64,000 nucleotides of DNA from Bacteroidaceae bacterium (GCA_017619585.1 JAFZSA010000034.1:434001-498000), one strand, 5' to 3'. Positions 17,714 to 27,237 are shown, counted from the stretch's first letter. The notes: generated by a model from the sequence alone, not told the origin. Translations and numbers: made by a program.

Positions 17714-19921
17714 TTACTTTCCTAACTCCAGTTGGTTCTTGACAAGTGTATAATATACGCCTTTCTTCTCTGTCAATTCCTCATGTGTACCTTCTTCCAC
17801 TATGTGTCCCTTGTCTAAGACTATGATATTGTCAGCATGCCTGACAGTAGAAAGACGATGAGCAACTATCAGCACTGTCCTTCCTTTATAAAATTCCTCA
17901 AGATTAGCCATGATGACACCCTCGTTGTTGGCATCCAAGGAGTTGGTGGCCTCATCCAAGAAAATGAACTCAGGATTTTTATACACCGCCCTTGCAATAA
18001 GGATACGCTGGCGCTGTCCCTGTGAAATTCCACTACCCTCCATTCCAATTTTTGTATCATAGCCCATTGGCAAAGAGTTAATAAAGTCTCCGATGTTAGC
18101 CACCTTTACTGCATGTCTCAGTCTCTCCGTGTCAACCCGATCCGTACTGACTGCTATGTTATGTGCAATGGTGTCAGAGAAGATGTAGCTTTCCTGCATT
18201 ACAGAACCTGTCTTGCTTCTCCACAAATGCGGATTAATCATCCCCAATGGCGTTTCGCCAATCTTTATACATCCCTTATTGGGCGCATAAAATCCTTGCA
18301 ACAGTTTAACAATAGTTGTTTTTCCACTTCCACTTGCACCAACTATGGCCGTTACCTTATGCTCAGGAATGGTTAGCGACACATCTTCCAGTGCATAGTC
18401 GCGATTTGCTCCGCTATAGCTAAACGTTACATTCTCCAATCTGATATCCTTTTTCTCCGGCAAACAAGTCAGTTTTGCATGTATTCCCATTTCTTCATCC
18501 CTCCGTCTGTGCACCTCATTCAATCGCTCCAAGCTTATCTTGGCATCTTGCCAGGCCTGCGCAAAACCTATGAATTCACCTATAGGAGCTGACACCTGTC
18601 CGATGATGTATGTCAGGGACATCATCATACCCAGGGTCATATCACCTTCCACAACGCTCTTGGCTGCAATAAAGGATATAACAATACTCGTTGACTGTGT
18701 AAAGAAGACGGATCCTATCTGCTGCATCTGTCCTATTGCCAGTCCACGGATACCGATTTTAAAAAGCTTCACCTGTATGCGTTCCCATTCCCAACGTTTC
18801 TGTTTCTCACAGTTGTTCAGCTTAATCTCTTGCATACCCTGTATTAGCTGAATAATCTTGCTTTGTTCATTGGCCGACTGGCTGAAACGTCTGATATCCA
18901 ACTCACGCCTGTATTTCATAAAGGATAGGATCCAGATGACATACCCCGTATTACCGACTAAGAAGATTATCAGTATAAGTACGTTATAGTAGGCAAGAAT
19001 AGCTCCAAAAACAATGAAGTTAAAAAGAGAAAATACAATATTGATGGAGCTACCCATCAGGAATCCCTTTATTCGTCCATGGTCACCTATACGTTGCATG
19101 ATATCACCTGTATTCTTGGTGTCAAAATATCGTAGCGGCAACTTCATCAGTTTCATCAGGAAATCCGAGATAAGAGAAATATCTATCCGTGAGTTCACAT
19201 GCAGCATTATCCATGAACGGATAAAACCTACAGAAAGCTGTGAAAGGAATAGCACCAACTGGGCAATAAGAATAAGAGTGATGAAGCCTAAGTTAGCTGA
19301 GCGAATACCCACATCCACCAATGCCTGTGTCAAGAATGGGAATACCAATTGCAGTCCCATACCAAGAAACATAGATACGATCAATTGTAGGAACTGCTTC
19401 TTATAAGGGGTCAGATAGCGCACGAAGAAAAAGAGGTCACGTCTGGCAGAGCGTTTTTCATCTTCATAATCCATAAATTCAGGACCTGGCTCTAACAGTA
19501 ATGCCATCCCGACATCTTTGTCTCCTTCCTTCTTTGCCAGCCAGCAATGCTCCAGTTCTTCTTGCTTGAATGCCACCTTCTGTGTAGCCGGGTCTGCAAT
19601 ATGAAACACATATTTACCTCCCCTATGCTTGCTTACTTTATAAAGCACAACAAAGTGGTTCTGATTCCAATGCAGAATGCAAGGTAGCAAAGCATCTTTG
19701 GCTAACTGCTCCACACTAATCTTAACCCCCATGGTATGCATACCTATACTTTCTGCCGCATCGCTAATGCCCAACATAGACACTCCCTCGCGGGTAATAA
19801 AGCAACGCTCACGCAGTGTTTCTAAAGTATAGCTACGTCCATAATGGCGGGCTATCATTCGCAAACATGTGGGACCACAGTCGGAAGAATCTAATTGGTG
19901 ATAATGAGGAAAACTTCTCAC
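17714..19921 (-). CDS. C39-peptidase-containing ABC exporter (cleaves Gly-Gly leaders)
   Basis: 735 residues. N-terminal C39 cysteine peptidase: HQLDSSDCGPTC with catalytic Cys15, His in WNQNHFVVLYKV near 98 and Asp in IADPATQ near 115. Six-helix ABC membrane domain (about 150-450). ATPase with GASGSGKTT, the signature GISQGQRQRI, and Walker B FIFLDEAT. These transporters cut the leader after Gly-Gly while exporting the peptide. The precursor in the same operon has exactly such a site (Gly26-Gly27), a direct functional link. Confidence 0.93.
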   Translation of the reverse strand: MRSFPHYHQLDSSDCGPTCLRMIARHYGRSYTLETLRERCFITREGVSMLGISDAAESIGMHTMGVKISVEQLAKDALLPCILHWNQNHFVVLYKVSKHRGGKYVFHIADPATQKVAFKQEELEHCWLAKKEGDKDVGMALLLEPGPEFMDYEDEKRSARRDLFFFVRYLTPYKKQFLQLIVSMFLGMGLQLVFPFLTQALVDVGIRSANLGFITLILIAQLVLFLSQLSVGFIRSWIMLHVNSRIDISLISDFLMKLMKLPLRYFDTKNTGDIMQRIGDHGRIKGFLMGSSINIVFSLFNFIVFGAILAYYNVLILIIFLVGNTGYVIWILSFMKYRRELDIRRFSQSANEQSKIIQLIQGMQEIKLNNCEKQKRWEWERIQVKLFKIGIRGLAIGQMQQIGSVFFTQSTSIVISFIAAKSVVEGDMTLGMMMSLTYIIGQVSAPIGEFIGFAQAWQDAKISLERLNEVHRRRDEEMGIHAKLTCLPEKKDIRLENVTFSYSGANRDYALEDVSLTIPEHKVTAIVGASGSGKTTIVKLLQGFYAPNKGCIKIGETPLGMINPHLWRSKTGSVMQESYIFSDTIAHNIAVSTDRVDTERLRHAVKVANIGDFINSLPMGYDTKIGMEGSGISQGQRQRILIARAVYKNPEFIFLDEATNSLDANNEGVIMANLEEFYKGRTVLIVAHRLSTVRHADNIIVLDKGHIVEEGTHEELTEKKGVYYTLVKNQLELGK

Positions 19922-19971
19922 AATTATGCTTTTTCTTGATGTTAATTTCTATGAATACAATAAATTATCTT

Positions 19972-20736
19972 TTATATTGGAAATGTTTTAATGTATTCAG
20001 CCAACTCGTCTTTATTCATGCTGCAGATTTTTACAAACTCTTTTCTCATCTCAATGGCTGCATCTTCATCAAAGAAACGAGAGTTTTCATTCCTAGGATG
20101 ATAAAGATGATATGCTTTCCCTTCTTTCGTCCATTTAACCTGATGGCCCATTATTTGCACCCGTCGAAGGCGCTCAGCATCTTCTGGCCCCCATCCTGTA
20201 AAATGTTCATTATCTCCTCCTACAGACAGGTATTTTTGTCTATTTACAAAAAAAGCACCACCACAAAAAGGTCGATTGAAGGTGGATTGCAATTTTAGAT
20301 CTTCCAAATACATTAAGTCTCCACTTTTCACAAACTCATCTGTGATATCAGATGTCAGCATCACACAGTCTCCATTATATGCAATAGCAAGTGTACACCC
20401 ATTTTTGATGTTTTGGATACTCTCCTCTATCTGTTGATATGATGTAACAACATCCGTATCCCATACAGAAACTATTTCTGTTCTTGCATGTTTTAAAAGC
20501 ATATTGATATAATGGGTACGGTGAAAGACCGGACTTGAATCCTCCACAAAAATGTAATCCACATTTTCACGAAAGCATTTCTTGTCTACCCTTGACTCCA
20601 CATCTGCTTCAAGAAGTATAATCTTTGACTTCAATGGAGCTAACCAATCAATTATAAAGGTGATATTTCTTTGTCGTTCTGGGCAGTCTATTCGGAAAGG
20701 TATTACAAACGTACATATATCGCTCATGTTCATCAT
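19972..20736 (-). CDS. Glycosyltransferase, GT2/galactosyltransferase-like (Glyco_transf_7C)
   Basis: 254 residues. An N-terminal nucleotide-sugar part (CTFVIPFRIDCPERQRN), a DXD-like motif in SVWDTDVVTSY near residue 95, and the 7C block FCGGAFFVNRQKYLSVGGDN and GWGPEDAERLRR (near 160-190). It would add a sugar from an activated donor. The start overlaps the stop of the upstream glycosyltransferase by 4 bases. In this cluster it may decorate the peptide, but capsule or other targets are not excluded. Two of the first four codons are alternative starts. Confidence 0.85.
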   Translation of the reverse strand: MMNMSDICTFVIPFRIDCPERQRNITFIIDWLAPLKSKIILLEADVESRVDKKCFRENVDYIFVEDSSPVFHRTHYINMLLKHARTEIVSVWDTDVVTSYQQIEESIQNIKNGCTLAIAYNGDCVMLTSDITDEFVKSGDLMYLEDLKLQSTFNRPFCGGAFFVNRQKYLSVGGDNEHFTGWGPEDAERLRRVQIMGHQVKWTKEGKAYHLYHPRNENSRFFDEDAAIEMRKEFVKICSMNKDELAEYIKTFPI

Positions 20737-22394
20737 CTTTGCAAATTTAAATTAAAAATTTTCAGGGCAGTTCTGGATATCTCCGACACATCAAAATCTT
20801 CCCTGTTCTCTATTTTTATGTCTATTCCAAATGAAAGAATCAAACGCATAACACTATCCACTTTTGTCTTGTAGAAGCCCGCATCTATTAGACTGCTCAA
20901 TAACCAGTTTAAAGGAACTGGCTCAAAACATGAAGAAAATGCATCTTTTCCGGCATTCTCCAATACATCAGACATCCAGTCAATATAATATATCAGATAC
21001 TCCTGAAGCATAACAAGAGTTGATTCACATGCCTTACCATCTTGACTCCTAAGGGTTTCTATTCTCCACCACAGATAGCACCCTATACCTGTCAGCCCAA
21101 CATAGTCAAGATCAAGAACGGGTCTTTCATTAATTAACCGAATCATTTCGTCATCAATATATGGCAGAAAATCTTTTGAAATGCTGTTATCTTTCAATTC
21201 ACAAGATGACAGCATATCTCTCATAGCATTCCCCATACAACAAAGATTGTATCTCTCATGGAAAAGCTGTCGTAGTTTCCTGGAAGAATTCCCTCTTAAT
21301 TGCCTATCCGAAAGAAGAAGTTTCATCTTCTCTGCCAACTGACCAACAAACTCTTCTGGCTGAAAATTTTCCTCATCAATATGTACCATACACTCAGGAG
21401 TATAATCCATCATCTCTCCCAATCCTGTTGAATCTGTTGCAATCAGAGGAATACCATGAGCCATCATCTCAATGGCAGAATAGCTGCACTGCTCATGAAA
21501 GGAAGGTTGTACTCCTATCGTAGCTCGTTTATAGAATTGTTCCAATTTCTCTTTCTCAACCTTTCCCGTAAATGTAACTTTTTCCCAAATCCCTTCGCAT
21601 AAAGTTAGATATTGGCTAAAATTACCATCACCAACAAATAACAAGCGAACATTTTCATCATGTAAAGCTATCTGTTTAAATGCTTTTATAATATATTCAA
21701 TTCCTTTGATTTCATCCAGCCTGCCAACATACAATATCTCCTTAACATCTTTATCTTCATTACAATACTCTACGATATTCGAATCCTCTTTCATTCCATT
21801 ATATATTAGATGGATTTTAGATTCGTCAATTCCATAGTCTTTTCGAAGTAAATCGTATGTAAATTTTGATAGAACAATAACGCCATCACATAACGAATAC
21901 AAACGTTTACCTTTGTTAAATTCATTTTGAATGTTTACTTTTATAGGCTCATCAGAATTATCATTAATTAATTTTCTAAATCGCGTAAGATTACCATTCA
22001 ATGTAAAACACCAGTTAAAATAGTGTATAGTAAAAAGAATGCGACTAAATCTGTATTTTTCCTTAATTAATCGTATAAAGTCATAATGTTGTCCAAAATT
22101 AAAATGAAAAATAACGTTTTCTTCATCTTTTATGTATGAACTTAGTAAGAAAAGAATACATCTATAGTATGAAAAATTCGTTCCATATCCATTATATGAT
22201 GGGACTTTATAATGAGAAACCCCATTTTCGTCCTCATCAACAGTAAATTCCTTTACATCAGAATAGATATCTAAAATACAAAAATCATATTGAGGCTGAT
22301 TATTGTATATATAGTCTGTCATATGCCTTATAAACGTACCTATTCCATATACAGCAGCTCTACTGGCGTTATTAACGAGAAAATACCTTGTCAT
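20733..22394 (-). CDS. Glycosyltransferase family 4/1, of the type linked to GG-Bacteroidales peptide systems
   Basis: 553 residues. N-terminus MTRYFLVNNASRAAVYGIGTFIRHM is characteristic of the family I know as TIGR04157. GT-B C-terminal donor-binding features: EILYVGRLDEIKGIEYIIKAF, LLFVGDGNFSQYL, and GVQPSFHEQCSYSAIEMMAHGIPLIATDSTGLGEM. The last 150 residues are an additional helical domain not needed in ordinary GT4. Starts 23 bases inside the 3' end of the LanC-like gene, so translation is coupled. Likely a peptide-modifying or carrier-linked glycosyltransferase. Confidence 0.87.
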   Translation of the reverse strand: MTRYFLVNNASRAAVYGIGTFIRHMTDYIYNNQPQYDFCILDIYSDVKEFTVDEDENGVSHYKVPSYNGYGTNFSYYRCILFLLSSYIKDEENVIFHFNFGQHYDFIRLIKEKYRFSRILFTIHYFNWCFTLNGNLTRFRKLINDNSDEPIKVNIQNEFNKGKRLYSLCDGVIVLSKFTYDLLRKDYGIDESKIHLIYNGMKEDSNIVEYCNEDKDVKEILYVGRLDEIKGIEYIIKAFKQIALHDENVRLLFVGDGNFSQYLTLCEGIWEKVTFTGKVEKEKLEQFYKRATIGVQPSFHEQCSYSAIEMMAHGIPLIATDSTGLGEMMDYTPECMVHIDEENFQPEEFVGQLAEKMKLLLSDRQLRGNSSRKLRQLFHERYNLCCMGNAMRDMLSSCELKDNSISKDFLPYIDDEMIRLINERPVLDLDYVGLTGIGCYLWWRIETLRSQDGKACESTLVMLQEYLIYYIDWMSDVLENAGKDAFSSCFEPVPLNWLLSSLIDAGFYKTKVDSVMRLILSFGIDIKIENREDFDVSEISRTALKIFNLNLQR

Positions 22395-23019
22395 ATGAAT
22401 CTTTTAACAAAAAATAAGCACAACCATTATCAATACCACAATCTTTTTCAAGATAGTCTTCCGTCTTCCATGTCGGCTGTTTCAAACTACCCATAAGAGA
22501 TTCCATTTTATTTTCACCATAAAAATGTGCTTGTATATTAGCTTCAAGCTCTTCAATATAATCTTTATGGATAGAAATGCATTCCTGACCAACATTCTGT
22601 CTTGTCTTAATATAATAGTATATCCCTGGGGCACCTTTCCGAAAAGAATAATCATCTATTCTTCGTGGATCAACACTCATTATTCTCTTGTCAATGTCGG
22701 AAAGCAGGTCATTCAAATCATCCTGATACATACCTGCTTTATACAACAATGTAAAACCAAGTCCTAAGCCTGCAAGACCGTTTTCTATGCTCGTGTCACC
22801 ATCAAAATAGTCGTTGTTAGCATCTTGAAGAATGTTACTCACATAATCACATAATATACGATTGTCATGCACTACGCCATAACAATAAAGTGCCAATATT
22901 ACGCCCATTCTTCCATGAAAGAGACCACTATTAGGAAGCATTGCAACTTTAAAAGCCAGATAATTCACAAGTTTTGTTTCTATTAGCATATCATCATCTT
23001 TTATTGGGAAACGTGACAT
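22372..23019 (-). CDS. LanC-like protein, half length
   Basis: 215 residues, against about 400 for a full LanC cyclase. LanC-like barrel repeats are visible as NSGLFHGRMGVILALYCYG and GLAGLGLGFTLLYK, and the end as CGIDNGCAYFLLKDS. The zinc-binding Cys...Cys-His set of LanC that would be needed for thioether formation is not visible. It may be a truncated, non-catalytic partner for the modifying enzymes. It overlaps the upstream gene by 19 bases and the downstream gene by 23, so it is tightly built into the operon. It is not a fragment by sequencing error as far as can be seen. Confidence 0.72.
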   Translation of the reverse strand: MSRFPIKDDDMLIETKLVNYLAFKVAMLPNSGLFHGRMGVILALYCYGVVHDNRILCDYVSNILQDANNDYFDGDTSIENGLAGLGLGFTLLYKAGMYQDDLNDLLSDIDKRIMSVDPRRIDDYSFRKGAPGIYYYIKTRQNVGQECISIHKDYIEELEANIQAHFYGENKMESLMGSLKQPTWKTEDYLEKDCGIDNGCAYFLLKDSYDKVFSR

Positions 23020-24236
23020 AGATTCTGCTTATTAATTACTCTCTCATAATTAGATAAAGGAGGACATAGATACTGATAAAGGCAATTATTGCAAGGTTCT
23101 AAAGAACGTACTTTTCTCCAAGCTGTATTTTGCATCATTTCTTCATTAATGATATCAATTATTTTATCTTTTTCAATATTCCCCAATACTTTTTCATTCA
23201 TATTTGCTTTTATATCCCCGTTTGGCAAAATATATAAGCTACCAAATGAGTTCGCATTCATTTTTTGGTTACGGAATATCTCACGCATTGAAATAGTGTT
23301 GGCAATAATATCTTCTTTTGATAGGTAAACATTCTCTTCAAAGAATTGCAGATTCTCTCCATTATAATACGGGTGAACCTCATACTCTTCAACACCCAAT
23401 TCTGACATGACAGATTCCAATTCCTCAAATTGTTCATCATTCTCTACAACAAGATGGAATTTCGTATCTTTATTTTTTGTGTAAAAATACGCCTCATTTA
23501 GCTTATTTATGTTTACAGGTGTATTAATAATGATATGAATCTTTTGGCTGTCAATGATTGAATTCTTCTGGTAGTTCAAGTAATGAATATAGAAATTGAA
23601 AACTTTTTTATTATCTCCGGTTGGGTTATTAAAGACATCCAAATCCTTATATTGATATATATCACCACCTGTAATATTTATCGTACGCAAAGGGAAAAAC
23701 TTTATTTGACCAAAAAGGTTGACAAGGGAATCACGTGTAAAACACATAGATTTATCTTCTTTGCTACAACAGAAGAACTGCTTGCAATAATTCTGACAAT
23801 GTGGACATCGCTGTTGACATGAAGTATTCAATACAATGTTAACATCTAACAAATACTTGCTGATATCTCTGCCAAGGAGTATATTTAAATTCTTTGTTTC
23901 CTTAAGTCTGTCTATATCTAGACATAATGATAGTATAGGCAAAAGAATAACCGGTTTTGTTATATGTTCATTCTGATCCAATAATTTTCCCATACCATTT
24001 GAAATTACTTCTTCCACAAAACAACGCATCTCTGGATTATTCAGATCAATTCGCTCTAATTCGACACATCCAAGGTTCTTGTCTTCATATATTTTGTTGA
24101 CAAGTTGGATAGCAACAGCAAATTCAGAGTATAGGCTCTTACCTGTAAATGTATCATAAAGCAATATTGCATTTGACTTAATGTTTACATAAATATGTGA
24201 TTCAAGGAAGAACCAAAATTTATTATTATTCTCCAT
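23001..24236 (-). CDS. Second radical-SAM-fold protein ('pseudo-rSAM', GG-Bacteroidales system), with intact CxxxCxxC
   Basis: 411 residues. It has the long N-terminal peptide-recognition-like region of the family I know as TIGR04150, then LNTSCQQRCPHCQNYC with Cys140, Cys144 and Cys147, exactly the CxxxCxxC cluster motif. GGD follows in INITGGDIYQY (near 190). A C-terminal SPASM-like cysteine set (CNNCLYQYLC) is visible. The family name 'pseudo' reflects loss of these cysteines in many members; here they are present. Two readings are possible: an active second enzyme, or a divergent family. AT-rich, like its neighbours. Confidence 0.8.
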   Translation of the reverse strand: MENNNKFWFFLESHIYVNIKSNAILLYDTFTGKSLYSEFAVAIQLVNKIYEDKNLGCVELERIDLNNPEMRCFVEEVISNGMGKLLDQNEHITKPVILLPILSLCLDIDRLKETKNLNILLGRDISKYLLDVNIVLNTSCQQRCPHCQNYCKQFFCCSKEDKSMCFTRDSLVNLFGQIKFFPLRTINITGGDIYQYKDLDVFNNPTGDNKKVFNFYIHYLNYQKNSIIDSQKIHIIINTPVNINKLNEAYFYTKNKDTKFHLVVENDEQFEELESVMSELGVEEYEVHPYYNGENLQFFEENVYLSKEDIIANTISMREIFRNQKMNANSFGSLYILPNGDIKANMNEKVLGNIEKDKIIDIINEEMMQNTAWRKVRSLEPCNNCLYQYLCPPLSNYERVINKQNLCHVSQ

Positions 24237-24253
24237 ATTTGTGATATTTATAG

Positions 24254-26932
24254 TTATAACAATTTATATCTTACTGATACAATGGCATTACGAGGCCTTA
24301 ATTGCGAAGTCTGGGCATAGATATCCAAACCGTTATAGTTGACACGAGTATATCGACGCTGGTCAAATATATTGTTCAACTGCAACTCAAGGTCATAACG
24401 CTTTAATTTAAGTTTGGCTGAAATATCGCCGAACCAGGCATGGCGATTCTCTGCAGACAAATTGTTGTAGTTGTCCTCGGCCGAAAAAGTCAGTGTCAAG
24501 ATCTTTGTTGGATAAAAACTCATAGAAAGACGTTGTGTGTTACTACGAACACTAGCAGACTTTTTGCGATGTTCTTCAATATAGCTTCGACTTAAACTGA
24601 AGCCACTGCCATAAATAATGCCCACCCATTCACAAGGACTGAACGATAGACTACCACCCAAATTGAGACTTCGCGATTGATATAGGTAAAGGCTGCTGGC
24701 TATAAGCCTCTCGCCTTTTGAGAGGCTATAATTGCCAAAGAAACGGATTGTAGAACGAAGGAAATCAAAACCCTTGCTACACTCACCACTAAAACTAAAG
24801 GTCTGAGCAGCAGTAGGACGGTTAACAGCCTGCACCACACTAGTGGCTCCATCATAGGAATAATCGTAGATTTGGTTATCCTTTGTGTGATTATAGTAAA
24901 AACTGACATTTGCAAAAAGAGCTCGGATGGCATTTCGATAACGCAATGTGGCATTGGCCCTATAGTTTTCTGTTTCAGATAATTGGTCGACGTAGCTTCG
25001 TTGAAAAGCACGGTAGTTAGACATAATGAACCCACTATAGATACCTCCCGGGTTGCCCATTGTCTTGGAATAATTAGCTCCCACATTAGCCCATATGTCA
25101 CGGGTGACAATCCAATCGAGAGAAACAGACGGGAAAAAGAGCAGGTGTGTGTAACTGTGTTTATCCTGACGAATACGGTCATCAAGGGTTTGAGCATAAA
25201 GTTCAAGCGGAACCCCTAAGGTTACATCAAAATCACGAGATTTGTATTTATAATTCTGAAAAAAAGTAACACAATAGGTATTGTACCATAGGTCATTATT
25301 TATCTGAGTAAAACTTGACGGTGGCACAAAGCCATCAAGGTCAGTAACAATGCCATAAAGGTTGGCAGAAGCATTGACACCATACTCAAAACGGAAGTGA
25401 CTAGACACATGTATACCATAGCTTGTGTTAAAGCGTCCAGAAATATGGCGGGAGTTTATATCCTGTGTATAGACTGTTGAAACACCCTGAAGAAGAGAAT
25501 CTATATAAATGGAAAGTTTATTCGGACGATGAGCATAGCCAGCAGAAAAATGAAGGTTCAATGTATTCTTGCCAATGTTACGAATGGTGTTGAATGTATT
25601 GGATATTGAAAACTGCGGGCGGTCGAAATACTGTCTTACTCGATTATTCCCGTAGTTTACAGGTGTGCTTCCTATACATTCCGAAGAGAGAATACCATCT
25701 ACATTGTCCCTATTCCAGTTGACTTCAAACTTAAGCACATCTGCCATAAAGCCATTCTCCGCATTCCAAGTATAATGGAGCTGTGTATTCAAGTTGTTGA
25801 CTTTCGTATCACTATACATCGTTTCATGGGTAAGCAGCTGGCTATTTTCACTCAGAAAAATATCACTTTTGCTGCTTCCCTCTCGACGAATACAATCATT
25901 GTGGTAGGCAATATTAAGGCCAACCTCCGTATCCTTGAATTTCTTTTCCAAATGATTAAAGGTCAAAATATGGCTATGGTTATCAAATGTACGTTTCTGA
26001 GGTAGACCCGATCCGCTGGGGAAGATAACATCTATGGGACAGAAAGGATGAACGTTGACACCATTTGCGCTGGAATAATGTTCTGTCAACTCTTTCGAAA
26101 TATCGTCTCCTGTGTTATTACTTTTATACAAGGTTATATTTTGACGCGTTTTTGCGAAATACATAGGCACTACCTCTGCAGCCCAAAGAGGATTACTGCC
26201 AATGGTATGTGCCTGCTGCACACCGCTGCCTAGCATAGTGTTAATAGCAAAAGTACCTTTTGCTGAATTCTTAAGTTTAAGGTTGATGGCTACGGCATCT
26301 GAGAATTCCTTTCCTTGTAGCATCTTCACTGGCTGGTGATTTTCTAACACTTGAACAGCTGCTACGTCTTGAGCGTTGATATTGTTCGTTGCTAACCCAT
26401 AGCGCCCCCGCAACAAATCCATTTCTTCAACATAAAATTTTTTGATAGCCTTCCCGTTATATTTGATGCTACCATTTTCAGAAACTTCAATGCCAGGCAT
26501 GCGTTTCAGAACATCCCCGATGACACGGTCTTCCTGCTGGCGATAAGCCCCGACAAGATAACTCAATGTATCACCAGTCTGAAGTATCTTCTTCGCGCGA
26601 ACAGATACTTCTTCCAATTGCATGGTTTGTTCTACAACATGGAAATCCAACCGCTGCGACCTATTTTTCACAACCTTTGCATAGTTGCCTATACCCATGC
26701 CTGCCGCGGTAACAGTCACAGAATCTATGTTAGATTTAAACTCCAATCTGTAGTACCCTTTCGTATCAGCATCGGTATAGCCCAAGATATTGCCTGAGCC
26801 TTTAGGTGTAACAGTCACAAAAGCATCCACTGCCCCACCTTTTGCATTTAGCACAAAGCCCTCAATGATTGTCTGGGCATCCGCGTCATATACTAAAAAA
26901 AATATACAAAAAACAAGAAATAGACGAGCCAT
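24254..26932 (-). CDS. TonB-dependent receptor-like outer membrane barrel
   Basis: 892 residues from the ATG at 26930-26932, which gives a clean signal peptide (MARLFLVFCIFFLVYDADAQ); the longer frame to 27013 would cross a hairpin and overlap the precursor gene. Order: carboxypeptidase-like regulatory domain (IIEGFVLNAKGGAVDAFVTV), plug domain (DVLKRMPGIEVSENGSIKYNGKAIKKFYVEEMDLLRG), then a long barrel ending RNAIVSVRYKLL. It probably moves the peptide, its metal complex or a signal across the outer membrane in a TonB-driven way. Lies between the precursor and the maturase genes. Confidence 0.88.
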   Translation of the reverse strand: MARLFLVFCIFFLVYDADAQTIIEGFVLNAKGGAVDAFVTVTPKGSGNILGYTDADTKGYYRLEFKSNIDSVTVTAAGMGIGNYAKVVKNRSQRLDFHVVEQTMQLEEVSVRAKKILQTGDTLSYLVGAYRQQEDRVIGDVLKRMPGIEVSENGSIKYNGKAIKKFYVEEMDLLRGRYGLATNNINAQDVAAVQVLENHQPVKMLQGKEFSDAVAINLKLKNSAKGTFAINTMLGSGVQQAHTIGSNPLWAAEVVPMYFAKTRQNITLYKSNNTGDDISKELTEHYSSANGVNVHPFCPIDVIFPSGSGLPQKRTFDNHSHILTFNHLEKKFKDTEVGLNIAYHNDCIRREGSSKSDIFLSENSQLLTHETMYSDTKVNNLNTQLHYTWNAENGFMADVLKFEVNWNRDNVDGILSSECIGSTPVNYGNNRVRQYFDRPQFSISNTFNTIRNIGKNTLNLHFSAGYAHRPNKLSIYIDSLLQGVSTVYTQDINSRHISGRFNTSYGIHVSSHFRFEYGVNASANLYGIVTDLDGFVPPSSFTQINNDLWYNTYCVTFFQNYKYKSRDFDVTLGVPLELYAQTLDDRIRQDKHSYTHLLFFPSVSLDWIVTRDIWANVGANYSKTMGNPGGIYSGFIMSNYRAFQRSYVDQLSETENYRANATLRYRNAIRALFANVSFYYNHTKDNQIYDYSYDGATSVVQAVNRPTAAQTFSFSGECSKGFDFLRSTIRFFGNYSLSKGERLIASSLYLYQSRSLNLGGSLSFSPCEWVGIIYGSGFSLSRSYIEEHRKKSASVRSNTQRLSMSFYPTKILTLTFSAEDNYNNLSAENRHAWFGDISAKLKLKRYDLELQLNNIFDQRRYTRVNYNGLDIYAQTSQLRPRNAIVSVRYKLL

Positions 26933-26957
26933 TGCAAATAACAAGTTACAATAGAAA

Positions 26958-26986
26958 TTGGGAACGCATTCTGAATGCGTTCCCAA
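26958..26986 (-). terminator. Hairpin directly after the precursor peptide gene
   Basis: Perfect 13-pair stem ttgggaacgcatt / aatgcgttcccaa with a three-base loop, 5 bases after the precursor stop. On the minus strand it is followed by only a weak T run (ttt-c-t-a), so it is likely a partial terminator or a 3' stabiliser that raises precursor transcript over the genes after it. Confidence 0.7.
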
Positions 26987-26991
26987 CAATA

Positions 26992-27237
26992 TCAAGATGC
27001 CTTTGGACGACAAACGACCTCCATTGACTCTGGAGTATATTCTACGAAATTACATGTATTGGAAGTGTATCCGTAGTTATAATTGGCATTCATGTTGTCG
27101 CTAAATGAAGAACCACCATATCCCTCATAAGCACATGAACATCCACATGTTTCATAACCACCAATAATAGAATTCATTTCTTTCTGCTGGAGAGTTTCTG
27201 CAGAAAGCGCATTCAACTTAAATCTTTTAAATTTCAT
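26992..27237 (-). CDS. RiPP precursor, GG-Bacteroidales family
   Basis: 81 residues. Leader MKFKRFKLNALSAETLQQK with EMNSIIGG, ending at Gly26-Gly27, is the leader of the natural-product precursor family I know as TIGR04149 and suits the C39 peptidase of this operon. The core (28-81, 54 residues) begins YETCGCSCAYEGYGG with Cys31, Cys33 and Cys35, then an Asn/Tyr/Gly-rich stretch (SDNMNANYNYGYTSN), then Cys62 and Cys76 in a C-terminal extension ending RPKAS. The many Tyr, Asn and Ser/Thr offer sites for radical cross-links or sugar. Start is the only ATG in a very AT-rich context. Confidence 0.88.
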   Translation of the reverse strand: MKFKRFKLNALSAETLQQKEMNSIIGGYETCGCSCAYEGYGGSSFSDNMNANYNYGYTSNTCNFVEYTPESMEVVCRPKAS

